The notes under the pieces were generated by a model. It saw only the letters and a list, made by a program, of their open reading frames with translations, ran no database searches and was not told the origin of the DNA. A program made the translations under genes and the position numbers. From NCBI GenBank assembly GCA_011523845.1, contig WTFV01000189.1, forward strand, positions 13,125 to 71,227: DNA of 58,103 nt, given 5' to 3'. The first letter of the stretch is position 1. Each line of letters begins with the position of its first letter. This stretch comes from Acidobacteriota bacterium (GTDB lineage: Bacteria > Acidobacteriota > Vicinamibacteria > Vicinamibacterales > UBA8438). Positions 26,386 to 39,305 of the stretch are shown here, one piece after another.

Positions 26386-27912
26386 CTACTCGCTCTGGTA
26401 GTTCGGCGCCTCCTTGGTGATCACCACGTCGTGGACGTGGCTCTCCCGCACGCCGGCCGGCGTGATGCGGACCAGCTCCGCCTCGCGTCTGAGCGCCGTC
26501 AGGCTCGACGCCCCGCAGTACCCCATTCCGGCGCGCAATCCGCCCTCCAACTGCTGGATCATCGTCGCGACGCTGCCCTTGTAGGGGACGCGTCCCTCTA
26601 TGCCCTCGGGCACGAGCTTCTGCTGGCTGTCGTCGGGTCCGGTGAGCTCGAACTCCTCCTGGAAGTAGCGATCCGTGCTGCCGCTTCGCATCGCCCCGAT
26701 CGAGCCCATCCCGCGATAGTCCTTGAAGCTGCGGCCCTGGTAGAGGATGAGCTCGCCCGGGCTCTCGTCCGTGCCGGCGAACAGGCTGCCCATCATGACC
26801 GCGCTGGCGCCGACCGCGAGGGCCTTGGTGATGTCGCCGGAGTAGCGGATCCCCCCGTCGGCGATGACGGGAATGTCGTACTCGGCCGCCGCGGAAGCGC
26901 ATTCGGCGACCGCGGTGACCATCGGGACGCCGATGCCGGCGATGATCCGGGTCGTGCAGATGGAGCCCGACCCGATGCCGACCTTGACGGCATCGACTCC
27001 CGCCTCGGCCAGCGCCCGCACGCCGCCCGCGGTCGCGATGTTGCCGGCGACGAGATCGACCGACGGGAACGCCTGCCGCAATCGGGCCGCCGCGTCGATG
27101 ACGTTCTGCGAGTGGCCGTGCGCGCTGTCGAGGACGAGCACGTCGACGTTGGCGGCGACGAGCGCCTCCGCCCGCTCGAGCGCGTCCGCCGCGATGCCGA
27201 CGGCCGCGCCGACCCGCAGGCGGCCGAGCGAGTCCTTGCACGCGTTGGGGTACTTGATTGCCTTCTGGATGTCCTTGACCGTGATGAGACCGCGCAGATT
27301 GAACTGCTGATCCACGACGAGGAGCTTCTCGACGCGGTGCTGGTGGAGGATGTCCTTCGCCTGGACCAGCGTCGTGCCCACCGGCACGGTGATGAGCTTC
27401 TCGCGGGTCATCACCTCCGAGATGGGGCGCTGGACGTCCCCGTGGAACCGCAGGTCGCGGTTCGTGAGTATCCCGACCAGCCGCCCCTCGTTGCGGCCGT
27501 CGGAGGTGATCGGCACGCCCGAGATGCGGTACTTCCTCATCAACTCGAGCGCTTGGCAGACCCGCGCCTCCGGCGAGAGGGTGATCGGATTGACGATCAT
27601 GCCGCTCTCCGAGCGCTTGACCCGGTCGACCTCCGATGCCTGCGCCTGGATGTCGAGGTTCTTGTGGACGATGCCGATGCCGCCGAGCTGGGCCATCGCG
27701 ATCGCCATCCGCGACTCGGTCACCGTGTCCATGGCCGCGCTGAGGAGGGGCAGGTTCAGCGGAATGCGCCGCGTCAGACGCGTGCTGACGTCGACCTCGC
27801 GGGGCAGCGTGTCCGAGTGGCGCGGGCGGAGCAGGACGTCGTCGAACGTCAACGCGGTCTCGACCGTGGCGCTGGTCAGTCGCTCGGTGGTCGTCTCGGT
27901 CTTGACTGTCAT
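26386..27912 (-). CDS. guaB: Inosine-5'-monophosphate dehydrogenase
   Basis: 508 residues. The N-terminal barrel half ([15 protein letters not shown]), two CBS domains (about 95-215) inserted in the barrel, and the catalytic loop [12 protein letters not shown] with the active-site Cys (about 308) are all present, as are [14 protein letters not shown] and [14 protein letters not shown]. It oxidises IMP to XMP, the committed step of GMP synthesis. The ATG at 27910-27912 lies 14 bp after the secA stop. Only a weak GGCGGG precedes it. Downstream (leftward) begins the integration scar. Confidence 0.97.
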   Translation of the reverse strand: MTVKTETTTERLTSATVETALTFDDVLLRPRHSDTLPREVDVSTRLTRRIPLNLPLLSAAMDTVTESRMAIAMAQLGGIGIVHKNLDIQAQASEVDRVKRSESGMIVNPITLSPEARVCQALELMRKYRISGVPITSDGRNEGRLVGILTNRDLRFHGDVQRPISEVMTREKLITVPVGTTLVQAKDILHQHRVEKLLVVDQQFNLRGLITVKDIQKAIKYPNACKDSLGRLRVGAAVGIAADALERAEALVAANVDVLVLDSAHGHSQNVIDAAARLRQAFPSVDLVAGNIATAGGVRALAEAGVDAVKVGIGSGSICTTRIIAGIGVPMVTAVAECASAAAEYDIPVIADGGIRYSGDITKALAVGASAVMMGSLFAGTDESPGELILYQGRSFKDYRGMGSIGAMRSGSTDRYFQEEFELTGPDDSQQKLVPEGIEGRVPYKGSVATMIQQLEGGLRAGMGYCGASSLTALRREAELVRITPAGVRESHVHDVVITKEAPNYQSE

Positions 27913-27926
27913 GATGCACCCGCCGG

Positions 27927-30815
<2,889 letters not shown>

Positions 30816-30836
30816 TCTCGTGCCGCCGTGCGCCGT

Positions 30837-31727
30837 CTAGTTCGCGGCCAGCGCGTCCGCCGGGCTGATCAGCCGCAACGGGTTGACCGTCCGTCCGTTC
30901 ACCCAGATTTCGTAGTGGACGTGGTTGCCGGTCGCGCGGCCCGTCGCGCCGGCGTAGCCGATGAGGTCGCCGCGCTGCACGGTGTCGCCCGGTCGCACGG
31001 CGAACGTCGCCAGGTGGCCGTAGCGCGTGATCAGGCCGAACCCGTGACTGATCTCGACGAGGTTGCCGTAGGCGCCGTTGCGCTTCGCCGAGGCGACGAG
31101 CCCGGTGGCCGTCGCATGGACGGGCTCCCCGGGTCGCGTGGAAATGTCGATCGCGGGGTGATGATCGCGGGCTCCGGTGAAGGGATCGCGGCGATAGCCG
31201 TATCCTGCCGATACCCAGCCATCGACCGGCCACAGCGTCGGGGTGGCATCCGCGAGGGCTTCACGCAACGCCACGCCGCGCCGCACGACCTGCAGCTCCC
31301 GGCCGAGCGAATCGAGCAGGTCGCTGAGGTCGCCGAAAGTCTGGTTGGCGACCGGAATCGAGGCGTTCGGACGCAGGGATGCGGCCAACCTCGCCGGCAG
31401 GCGCTCGACCGTGGAGCGCACCCTGATCACGTCGAGCGGAGTACGCGCCGCCAAGTCGTCGAGGACCGCCTGCAGCGACGTGATGTTGCGTATCAGGTTC
31501 GTCGCGGTTGCGCGATAGCCCGAGTTCTCGATCTCGAGGCGGGCGTTGCTCAACCGCAGGCGCAGGATCTCGGCGTGGGCGTCCCAGCCGGCCTGCAGCA
31601 CCCAGCCGAGAGGGGCGCCGACCGCGACGGTCGTGATCAGCAGGGCGAGACCGACCGATACCGTGAAGCGGTGGATTGTGCCGGTTGCCCGCTCGGCGAC
31701 GATGAACGCGTAGCGCCGTCGAATCAT
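30837..31727 (-). CDS. M23-family (LytM) metallopeptidase with N-terminal membrane helix
   Basis: 296 residues. A transmembrane helix (about 22-47) anchors a periplasmic stalk with heptad character (about 48-160). The LytM domain (about 175-290) has the zinc ligands in HHPAIDIS and HVHYEIWVNG. Such proteins cleave peptidoglycan cross-bridges or act as regulators of amidases. Both ligand motifs are intact, so activity is plausible. It is upstream of secA, an arrangement seen elsewhere in this group as far as I recall. Confidence 0.9.
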   Translation of the reverse strand: MIRRRYAFIVAERATGTIHRFTVSVGLALLITTVAVGAPLGWVLQAGWDAHAEILRLRLSNARLEIENSGYRATATNLIRNITSLQAVLDDLAARTPLDVIRVRSTVERLPARLAASLRPNASIPVANQTFGDLSDLLDSLGRELQVVRRGVALREALADATPTLWPVDGWVSAGYGYRRDPFTGARDHHPAIDISTRPGEPVHATATGLVASAKRNGAYGNLVEISHGFGLITRYGHLATFAVRPGDTVQRGDLIGYAGATGRATGNHVHYEIWVNGRTVNPLRLISPADALAAN

Positions 31728-31814
31728 GAAAGCAGCACTCCCTGGCTTCCGGAAAAGACACGGCTGGCCCCGGGGCAGCCTGCCGAGTCCTGGGATGATC
31801 CGTGCCGGACCCGC

Positions 31815-33323
31815 CTAGTGTAGCACGCGATACTGGATCGCTTCCGCAACGTGCGATCTCCCGATGTTCGGGGCGTCGTCGAGATCGGCGATGGTGCGCG
31901 CCACGCGGCGGATGCGGTCGAACCCGCGTCCGGTGAGTCCGAGCCGCTGCATCGCGCGCTCGACGAGGGCCAGGCTCCGCACGTCGAGCCGGCAGTGTTC
32001 CCGGAGTCGCGGCCCCGCGAGATCGGCGTTCGTGCCGCACGTCTCGCCATGGTAGCGGGCGGCCTGGCGCCGCCGCGCGCGGCGCACCCGCTCGCGAACC
32101 GCCGCGGAGCCCTCGGCGGGGGCGTCGCCGGCGAGAAGCGGAAACGGAACGCGCTCGACCCGGACCGTCAGATCGATCCGGTCGCGCAGGGGTCCCGACA
32201 GCCGGTCGCGGTAACGATCGACGTCCACCCGGCTGCAGCGGCAGCGCTCGGAAGACTCGCCCGCGTAGCCGCACGCACACGGGTTCATGGCGCCGACCAG
32301 CAGAAAGCGCGATGGAAACTGCACCGTGCGCAGCGCGCGCGCGATCCGGACGACGCCGTCCTCCAGGGGCTCCCGCAGCGCCTCGAGTGCGCGGCGGTGG
32401 AATTCCACGATCTCGTCGAGAAACAGGACCCCGTTGTGGGCCAGGCTGACCTCTCCGGGTCGCGGGTCGCGTCCGCCGCCGATGAGCGCGGCGTCCGAGG
32501 CGCTGTGGTGCGGAGCGCGGAAGGGGCGCGCCGCGAGCAGGCCCGCGGCCGGCTCGAGCAGGCCGGCCACGGAATGGATGGCCGTCGAGGCGACCGCCTC
32601 GTCGAACGTCGGCGGCGGGAGGATGCCCGGGAGCCGCCGGGCGAGCAGCGTCTTGCCGGCGCCGGGAGGGCCGACCAGCAGCAGATTGTGGCGGCCGGCG
32701 GCGGCGATCTCGAGCGCGCGCCGGGCTGTCTGCTGGCCTCGCACGTCGGCGAGGTCCAGCTCGGCGTCCACGGATCCGGGCGCCTGATCCGCCGGCGGGG
32801 GGTCCGCGATCGCGGTCCCGGCGGTCAGGTCCTCCACGACCTGCGCCAGCGCCGCCGCCGGGCGCAGTGCGAGCCGCTCGACGATGCGGCCCTCGCGCAG
32901 ATTGGCCGCAGGCAGCACCAGCCGGTAGCCGTGGCGGGCGGCCAGCAGTGCGACCGGGAGGACGCCCCGCACCGGTTGCACCCGGCCGTCCAGCGACAGT
33001 GCGCCGACGACGAGCAGGTCGTCGAACAGGCTCGCCGGCAGGACGCCGACCGCCGAGAGCAGCCCGAGTGCGATCGGGAGATCGTAGGAGGCTCCGCTCT
33101 TGCGCACGTCGGCCGGCGCCAGGTTGACGGTGATTCGGCGCTGGGGGAAGTCGAAGCCGGCGTGCCCGATGGCGCTGCGGACCCGATCGCGGCTCTCCTT
33201 CACCGTCGAGTCCGGCAGACCCACCACGGTGAAGGCCGGAAGACCACCCGCTACGTCGATTTCGACGTCGACGAGCGACGCCTCGACGCCGACGATGGCG
33301 GCGGACCGCAGCTTCCCGAGCAT
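31815..33323 (-). CDS. comM: YifB/ComM-family Mg chelatase-like AAA+ ATPase
   Basis: 502 residues from the ATG at 33321-33323, giving the family opening MLGKLRSAAIVGVEASLVDV. An alternative ATG at 33336-33338 adds five residues; neither has a good ribosome-binding site. A Lon-like N-terminal domain (LPAFTVVGLPDSTVKESRDR) is followed by an AAA+ core with Walker A VGPPGAGKTLLARRLPG (about 213), Walker B VLFLDEIVEF and a Cys-rich MNPCACGYAG loop, then a C-terminal helical domain. ComM helicases promote branch migration during natural transformation in some bacteria. Confidence 0.92.
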   Translation of the reverse strand: MLGKLRSAAIVGVEASLVDVEIDVAGGLPAFTVVGLPDSTVKESRDRVRSAIGHAGFDFPQRRITVNLAPADVRKSGASYDLPIALGLLSAVGVLPASLFDDLLVVGALSLDGRVQPVRGVLPVALLAARHGYRLVLPAANLREGRIVERLALRPAAALAQVVEDLTAGTAIADPPPADQAPGSVDAELDLADVRGQQTARRALEIAAAGRHNLLLVGPPGAGKTLLARRLPGILPPPTFDEAVASTAIHSVAGLLEPAAGLLAARPFRAPHHSASDAALIGGGRDPRPGEVSLAHNGVLFLDEIVEFHRRALEALREPLEDGVVRIARALRTVQFPSRFLLVGAMNPCACGYAGESSERCRCSRVDVDRYRDRLSGPLRDRIDLTVRVERVPFPLLAGDAPAEGSAAVRERVRRARRRQAARYHGETCGTNADLAGPRLREHCRLDVRSLALVERAMQRLGLTGRGFDRIRRVARTIADLDDAPNIGRSHVAEAIQYRVLH

Positions 33324-33460
33324 GCGAACGTCATGCATGCAAAGCTCGATCCAACGCCCGCCGCCCTTCATTCATCTGCGGATTGCCGGCGGCCCTGGCA
33401 GTTTCTGCGCTGGCCGGACGTGGTCGGCGGTGAAGGAACCGAGGCGTCGATCCGGTCGCC

Positions 33461-33466
33461 TATAAT
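33461..33466 (+). promoter_or_regulatory. Consensus -10 box upstream of the glycosyltransferase
   Basis: A perfect TATAAT. Transcription would begin near 33473, leaving a leader of about 14 nt and placing the in-frame upstream GTG (33469) outside the message, which supports the ATG at 33487. No convincing -35 box lies at 16-18 bp spacing. Confidence 0.55.
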
Positions 33467-33486
33467 GCGTGCGCGACGCCGGGTGC

Positions 33487-34173
33487 ATGCAGCTCTCCAT
33501 CATCATTCCGGTCTTCAACGAACGCGCGACGGTGCTGGACGTTCTCGATCGCGTTGAAGCGACCGCGGTCGATGCGGAGATCATCCTGGTCGACGACGGG
33601 TCCACCGACGGTACGCGCGAAATCCTCCATGCGCGCACCGAGGCGTCCCGCGGCAGGATCGCGCTCCTGCGGCACCCCGTGAATCGAGGCAAGGGGGCCG
33701 CGGTGGTGACCGGGGCTGCCAGGGCGACCCGCGAATACGTGATCGTCCAGGACGCCGACCTGGAGTACGACCCCGCCGACTACGTCCGCCTGCTGGCGGC
33801 GGCGCACGACCGGGGGGCGGCCGCCGTCTACGGTTCCCGCTTCCACCGCGGGTCGCCGGAGATGTTCCTGCGCCAGGTGATCGGGAACCGGCTGCTGACC
33901 GGCTTGACGAATCTCCTCTATGGATCGGCGCTGACCGACATGGAGACGTGCTACAAGCTGGTTCGGAGAAGTCTGTTCCAGGAGCTCCGGATCACGTCCA
34001 GGCGGTTCGACGTCGAGCCCGAGGTCACCGCCAAGCTGCTGAAGAAAGGCGTCACCATTCACGAGGTGCCGATCAGCTACAAGGGGCGCAGCTTCGCCGA
34101 AGGCAAGAAGATCTCCTGGGTCGACTTCGTGTCGGCGGTCTGGACGCTGGTACGGCTGCGCGTTTCCGGGTGA
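33487..34173 (+). CDS. Family 2 glycosyltransferase (polyprenol-phosphate sugar transferase type)
   Basis: 228 residues. GT-A fold motifs are clear: SIIIPVFNERATV at the start, VDDGSTDGT (about 37), HPVNRGKGAAVVTG (about 66) and the DXD-like QDADLEYDP (about 90). FHRGSPEMFLRQ and YKLVRRSLFQEL match DPM1/GtrB-like synthases, which transfer mannose or glucose to undecaprenyl or dolichyl phosphate. There are no membrane helices at the C-terminus, as in the short soluble forms. It stands alone and converges with the BMC aldehyde dehydrogenase. Confidence 0.88.
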   Translation: MQLSIIIPVFNERATVLDVLDRVEATAVDAEIILVDDGSTDGTREILHARTEASRGRIALLRHPVNRGKGAAVVTGAARATREYVIVQDADLEYDPADYVRLLAAAHDRGAAAVYGSRFHRGSPEMFLRQVIGNRLLTGLTNLLYGSALTDMETCYKLVRRSLFQELRITSRRFDVEPEVTAKLLKKGVTIHEVPISYKGRSFAEGKKISWVDFVSAVWTLVRLRVSG

Positions 34174-34219
34174 GGCGTCGGCTCGGCGGCGCCTCCCGCC
34201 GGCGGAGTCGCGGCGTGGC

Positions 34220-35929
34220 TCAGCGTTGCACGAAGATCCCGCGCGACTCGCCGAGGTCGCGCGCCGCGGGGGTGACGATCGTGCGTTCGCCGATCACGAT
34301 GCTTCGCGACTCGCGGAGGGCGGCGCGAACGTCTTCCTCGCAGACGAACGAAACCGGGGAGGCGTCGCCGGAAACCGGCCGGCGGGCTTCGGCGTCGCGA
34401 GGCGACGTGTCGGGCGCGCGCGACTCCCGGTCGTCCAGCAGCGCCGCGACGCGGTCGGCCACGAGGCGTCCGTCGAGGCCGGCCGGCAGGCCTTCGGCCC
34501 CTCCGTCGGATGCGGTCGCGTCTCGACCCGCCGGCGCGCCCAGGTCCGCGGCGGCCGCGTTCGCGGTGCGCGTCTCGTAGGCCAGCCGCTTCACGTTGAG
34601 CAGGTGCCGGGGCGAGATGTTGTCCGAGGTGACGTTGCCGCCGTGGCCGCCGCAGCCGAGCGTCATCGACGGATCGAGTCCCGTCGTCATGCCGATGGAG
34701 CCGAGCGTGGCCGGCGTGTTCACGACGATGCGGAATGCCGGTTTCCGCAAGGCGAACTCCAGAATGACCGACTCGTCGCGGGAGTGGACCGACATGGTGT
34801 GCCCCATCCCGCCGTACTGCAGGATCTGCCGGCACCGCTCGCAGCCCTCCCGCCAGTCTTCCACGACGTAGAGGGAGAGAACGGGGCAGAGCTTCTCTAT
34901 CGACAGGGGATGGTCGCGGCCGACCCCCTCGAGCGGGGCGATGAGCGCGCGCGTCCCATCCGGAACCTGCAGACCGGCCCGCCCGGCGATCTCCAGCGCG
35001 CTGCGCCCCACGAAGTCCGGATGCGGGAGCCGTTGCGGGGTGATCAGGGCTGCGCCGAGCGCATCCACGGCGGCGCGGCTCAGGACGTGTCCGCCCTGCG
35101 CCTCGAACTCGCGACGAACCTCCTCCGCGACCGCCGCATCGACCACCACGGAGTTCTCCGACGAGCAGAGCAGGCCGTTGTCGAAGGTCTTGCCGGTGAG
35201 AACGTCCCCCACGGCCTTGGTGACGTCCGCGGAGTGCTCGATGTAGGCCGGCGCGTTGCCGGGACCGACCCCGTAGGCCGGCTTGCCGGCCGAATAGGCG
35301 GCGCGCACGAGGCCCATGCCGCCTGTCGCGAGTATCACGGCCACCCTCGGGTGGCGCATCAGGGCCTGCGTGCCCGCCAGGCTCACCGACGTCATGCAGG
35401 CGATCGCACCGGTCGGAGCGCCTGCGCGCCGCGCCGCGCCCTCGAGCAACTGCACGGTCCGGTCGATGCAGTCGACCGCCGCCGGGTGCGGGCTGAGCAC
35501 GATGGCGCAACGCGCCTTCATCGCGATCAGCAGCTTGTAGATCGCGGTGGAGGTCGGGTTGGTCGATGGCACGATCGCGGCGACCACGCCGAACGGCTCG
35601 GCGATTTCCACGACCCCGCGGTCGTCGAGGCGCCGCAGCACGCCGACCGTCTTCATCGGCCGGATGAACTCGTACACGGTACGGGCGGCGAAGAGGTTCT
35701 TGCGAACCTTGTCCGCGTGCACGCCGAATCCCGTCTCCGCGACGGCGGCGGCGGCGAGTTCGTCGGCGTGTCGCGCGGCCGTTTCCGCCATGGCCGCGAC
35801 GATCCGATCGATCCGCTCCTGGCCGAGCCCGGCAAGCGCCGACTGGGCGTCGTGCGCGCGCAACGCCAGCCGGCGTGCTTCCGCGACGGAGCGTTGATCC
35901 GGTTCGGACGGAGGAACGGAGTCACCCAT
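34220..35929 (-). CDS. BMC-associated CoA-acylating aldehyde dehydrogenase with C-terminal extension
   Basis: 569 residues, longer than EutE/PduP (about 460-490). The dehydrogenase core has PSTNPTSTAIYK, ATGGMGLVRAAYSAGKPA, VGPGNAPAY and NGLLCSSENSVV with the catalytic Cys. An acidic/Ala-rich linker (about 455-535) leads to a C-terminal block, RSIVIGERTIVTPAARDLG, which resembles a short motif recurring on enzymes of bacterial microcompartments; I infer a role in assembly or cargo attachment. It would convert an aldehyde to acyl-CoA using NAD and CoA. The BMC shell gene lies 45 bp upstream on the same strand. Confidence 0.85.
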   Translation of the reverse strand: MGDSVPPSEPDQRSVAEARRLALRAHDAQSALAGLGQERIDRIVAAMAETAARHADELAAAAVAETGFGVHADKVRKNLFAARTVYEFIRPMKTVGVLRRLDDRGVVEIAEPFGVVAAIVPSTNPTSTAIYKLLIAMKARCAIVLSPHPAAVDCIDRTVQLLEGAARRAGAPTGAIACMTSVSLAGTQALMRHPRVAVILATGGMGLVRAAYSAGKPAYGVGPGNAPAYIEHSADVTKAVGDVLTGKTFDNGLLCSSENSVVVDAAVAEEVRREFEAQGGHVLSRAAVDALGAALITPQRLPHPDFVGRSALEIAGRAGLQVPDGTRALIAPLEGVGRDHPLSIEKLCPVLSLYVVEDWREGCERCRQILQYGGMGHTMSVHSRDESVILEFALRKPAFRIVVNTPATLGSIGMTTGLDPSMTLGCGGHGGNVTSDNISPRHLLNVKRLAYETRTANAAAADLGAPAGRDATASDGGAEGLPAGLDGRLVADRVAALLDDRESRAPDTSPRDAEARRPVSGDASPVSFVCEEDVRAALRESRSIVIGERTIVTPAARDLGESRGIFVQR

Positions 35930-35974
35930 GGCGGAGCAGGCGTCGCCTGCCGATGTGGAACAGGCCGCGCCGTT

Positions 35975-36277
<303 letters not shown>

Positions 36278-36344
36278 TCGTGAATCAGATTCTCCAGGGT
36301 GCGCCGCCCGCTGGCGGCGAAGGAACGGCCGGCAGCCTAGCACA

Positions 36345-36374
36345 TTGCCGGAGAGACCCGCAACAGGCTAGCAT
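36345..36374 (+). promoter_or_regulatory. Candidate promoter for the exported protein gene at 36383
   Basis: TTGCCG (36345-36350), 18 bp, TAGCAT (36369-36374), four of six matches each. Transcription would start about 2 nt before the ATG at 36383, implying a leaderless message, consistent with the absence of a Shine-Dalgarno there. Confidence 0.3.
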
Positions 36375-36382
36375 GTGACAAG

Positions 36383-37264
36383 ATGTACAAGCTGCGTTCG
36401 TCGACGTGGGGGCCCGTAGCGGTTGCGGGTTGGCTGCTGGGCTCGTTCGCGTGTGCCGAGGATCCGGTTCCCGTCGCGACCGTCACGCTGGGCGTCGATC
36501 GGGTGGCGGTGCCGCTCGGTGCTCCCCTGACCCTGCAATTGCGCTTCGACGTGGCGACCGATCTCGCGGACGAACTGACGGCGGACCACCGGGTCTTCGT
36601 GCACTTCCTGGACGACCGGCAGGAGTTGTTGTGGACCGAGGATCACGATCCGCCCGTGCCGGCGTCGCAATGGCGGCCGGGCCAGTCCATCGAGTACGAG
36701 CGGCGCGTGACGATTCCCATGTATCCCTACATCGGGGAGTCGCTCATCGCGGTGGGCCTCTATTCCGCGGTCGACGGGGCGCGTATCCCGCTCGCCGGGT
36801 CCGACATCGGCCAATTCGCATACCACGTGGCGAGCATTCGTCTCGAGCCGCAGCACGAGAGCAGCTTCATCACCTATGGAGAGGGGTGGCACCCGCCGGA
36901 GTTCGCCGGCGACGGACGACGGCAGTGGCGCTGGATGACCGGCCGCGCCGTGCTCTCGTTCAGGAACCCGAACCGGGACTCGCGGTTCGTCCTGGAGTTC
37001 GAAGGCCGTTCGGACCTGTTCGACTCCGCGCAACGACTGTCGCTCGTGCTCGGCGATCGCGTCCTGCGGGAGCTCGACGTGGATTCGAACGAGACGATTC
37101 GTCTGGTGGAGGAAATCTCCGCGGCCGATCTGGGAGCGGAAGACTTCGTGGAACTGGAGCTGCGGGTGGATCGGACCTTTACGCCCGCTGAAATCGACAG
37201 CGCGGCCCAGGACACCCGGGAGCTGGGCGTGCGCGTCTTCTACACGTACTTCGAGCCGCTGTAA
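36383..37264 (+). CDS. Exported or lipoprotein-like protein of unknown function
   Basis: 293 residues. The N-terminus (WGPVAVAGWLLGSFACAEDP) looks like a signal peptide with a Cys at residue 24, possibly a lipidation site although SFAC is a poor lipobox. The rest is predicted beta-rich, without recognisable catalytic motifs: HRVFVHFLDDRQELLWTEDH and YIGESLIAVGLYS recall immunoglobulin-like sandwich folds. I do not recognise the family. It precedes the lytic transglycosylase and secretion operon on the same strand, separated by 90 bp. Confidence 0.7.
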   Translation: MYKLRSSTWGPVAVAGWLLGSFACAEDPVPVATVTLGVDRVAVPLGAPLTLQLRFDVATDLADELTADHRVFVHFLDDRQELLWTEDHDPPVPASQWRPGQSIEYERRVTIPMYPYIGESLIAVGLYSAVDGARIPLAGSDIGQFAYHVASIRLEPQHESSFITYGEGWHPPEFAGDGRRQWRWMTGRAVLSFRNPNRDSRFVLEFEGRSDLFDSAQRLSLVLGDRVLRELDVDSNETIRLVEEISAADLGAEDFVELELRVDRTFTPAEIDSAAQDTRELGVRVFYTYFEPL

Positions 37265-37354
37265 TCGAGACGGCGGCTGGTATCCGGTCGCAGCCCCGCT
37301 GCAGGCGAACGGGCGGGTCGATTCAGAGTGCGGCCGGATCGGCAGGCTGGAACC

Positions 37355-38086
37355 ATGGTGCTGAAATGGGGAGCGGTTCTGTGTTGCGGAGTGGCGATGC
37401 TGATGCTCGCCTGGGCGCCGGTTGCATTCATCGCCATCGGAGGCGTGAACGATGCGCGGCGGCAGTTGACGGCCATTCTCGAGCCGGGTGACCGCGGAGC
37501 GTCGGTGCTGCCGGCGTTCCGTCTCCATTCCAACGCCTTCCTCGACCCGCGTCAGGTCCCGATTCTGGAACCCGGGCGGGTCGCGTGGGCGGGTCTGGCC
37601 TCGCACGCCGAGGACGTGCGCGGCGGGTTGGCGGGCTGGTTCAGGGATGCCGGGCCTCCTTCCCTGCCGTCGGCGTTGTCGGAACGCCCCTACGCGCGAC
37701 TGGTGCAGCTTGCGGCGGATCGTCACGGCGTCGACGCGCGTCTCGTGCATGCGGTCATCGAGGTGGAGTCCAGCTACCGGACCGACGCGGTCTCGACCGC
37801 CGGCGCAATGGGACTGATGCAGTTGATGCCGGCTACCGCCAGGCGTTACGGGGTTGCCGATCCGATGGATCCCGAAGCGAACATCGAAGCGGGCACCCGC
37901 CACCTGCGGGGGCTGCTCGACGAGTTCGGCCCGCTCTTCGCCCTGGACGCACTGGCGGCGTACCATGCCGGCGAAGCGACCGTCCGGGAGCACGGCGGGG
38001 TCCCACCGTATCCCGAAACCCGCAGGTTCGTACGCCGCGTCCTGCAGGTGCTGCTGTCGCAGACCGGGTGGGGCGGCGGCGCCTGA
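37355..38086 (+). CDS. Lytic transglycosylase (SLT/GEWL fold) with N-terminal membrane anchor
   Basis: 243 residues from ATG 37355. A hydrophobic anchor (about 5-30) precedes a linker; the catalytic domain (about 115-235) has IEVESSYRTDAVSTAGAMG with the catalytic Glu, then LMQLMPATARRYGV and AAYHAGEATVREHGG, standard Slt/MltC-type motifs. It cleaves glycan strands in peptidoglycan, here plausibly to make room for the envelope-spanning assembly machine encoded downstream, which starts 10 bp later. An earlier GTG at 37328 is possible. Confidence 0.88.
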   Translation: MVLKWGAVLCCGVAMLMLAWAPVAFIAIGGVNDARRQLTAILEPGDRGASVLPAFRLHSNAFLDPRQVPILEPGRVAWAGLASHAEDVRGGLAGWFRDAGPPSLPSALSERPYARLVQLAADRHGVDARLVHAVIEVESSYRTDAVSTAGAMGLMQLMPATARRYGVADPMDPEANIEAGTRHLRGLLDEFGPLFALDALAAYHAGEATVREHGGVPPYPETRRFVRRVLQVLLSQTGWGGGA

Positions 38087-38096
38087 CGATGCGCCG

Positions 38097-39305
38097 ATGG
38101 AGTTTCGCTGCCGCCTGGGGACCGACTCCGGAGAGATCCTGGAGCGCGTCCGCGTCGCGGACAGCGAGGCAAGCCTGCGGCAGGAGCTGGAGAAGGAGGG
38201 GCTCTTTCTCCTGTCGGCCCGGAGGCGAGGCGGATTCGCGTGGTCCGGCGTCTCGTTTCAGTGGAAGCGACGGCCCGGCGTACGGGAGTTCACGGTCTTC
38301 AACCAGGAGCTGGCCACGCTGCTCAAGGCCGGCATGCCGCTCCTGCAATCGCTCGACATCCTTCGACAGCGGACCGACCAACCGGTTCTCAAGGCCGCCC
38401 TCGACGACGTCCACGACCAGGTGCGGGGCGGGGCGGCCCTGTCGGACGCGTTCGACAGCCACGGCGATCTCTTTCCCGGGGTCTATACCGCCTCGATCCT
38501 GGCCGGCGAGAAGAGCGGCAACCTGGAGGAGACGCTCCGGCGCTACGTCAGCTACGCGAGGGTCATCAGCGGCGTGCGGCGGCGGACCCTGTCGGCGCTG
38601 ATCTATCCCGCCATCCTGCTGGCGTTGTCCGGCATCGTGGTCGCCATCATCGTGGTGCGCGTCGTTCCCGAGTTCACCAGCTTCTACGACTCGATGGGCG
38701 CGACGTTGCCGTTCGCCACGCGGCTGCTGACTCGCGTCTCCGGCGCGATCACCGAGTTCTTCTGGCTGATCCTGCTGCTGGCCGGCGCCCTGGCCGGCGC
38801 CGTCTGGACCTGGGGACGTCAGCCGGGCCGCGGCGCCCAGCTCGACCGCCTGCTGCTCCGGCTGCCGTTCGCCGGGGACGTGGCCGCACGCTTCTCCACG
38901 TCGCAGTTGGCGCGGACGCTGGCCACCCTGCTCGGCGGGGGCATTCCGCTCGTGAACGCCCTCGACGTCACCGCGCGCTCGGTCGGCAACCGTTTCGTCT
39001 CGCGCCACCTCGAGACCATCGCGCGCGAGGTGCGGGAAGGCAAGAGCCTGTCGGCGTCGATGCAGGCCTGCGGGTTCTTCCCGCCGGTGGCGGTGAAGAT
39101 GGTGGAGGTGGGGGAGTCGACCGGCGCGCTGCAGGACATGCTGAACGCGGCGGCCGACTTCTTCGACGAGGAGATCGAGACGACGCTCGGGCGTTTCATG
39201 ACGCTCATCGAGCCGCTGCTCCTGGTGATCATGGGCATCGTGATCGCCGGGTTGCTCCTGGCGTTGTACTGGCCGTTGCTGCAACTCGGAGCCATCGCCT
39301 CATGA
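38097..39305 (+). CDS. gspF: Inner-membrane platform protein GspF/PilC
   Basis: 402 residues. Two T2SSF domains (about 65-185 and 270-390) have the repeated pattern FNQELATLLKAGMPLLQSLDIL and FSTSQLARTLATLLGGGIPL, each followed by membrane segments. Such proteins form the platform on which the ATPase drives pseudopilus or pilus growth. The stop overlaps the ATPase start as ATGA, so translation is coupled. Confidence 0.92.
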   Translation: MEFRCRLGTDSGEILERVRVADSEASLRQELEKEGLFLLSARRRGGFAWSGVSFQWKRRPGVREFTVFNQELATLLKAGMPLLQSLDILRQRTDQPVLKAALDDVHDQVRGGAALSDAFDSHGDLFPGVYTASILAGEKSGNLEETLRRYVSYARVISGVRRRTLSALIYPAILLALSGIVVAIIVVRVVPEFTSFYDSMGATLPFATRLLTRVSGAITEFFWLILLLAGALAGAVWTWGRQPGRGAQLDRLLLRLPFAGDVAARFSTSQLARTLATLLGGGIPLVNALDVTARSVGNRFVSRHLETIAREVREGKSLSASMQACGFFPPVAVKMVEVGESTGALQDMLNAAADFFDEEIETTLGRFMTLIEPLLLVIMGIVIAGLLLALYWPLLQLGAIAS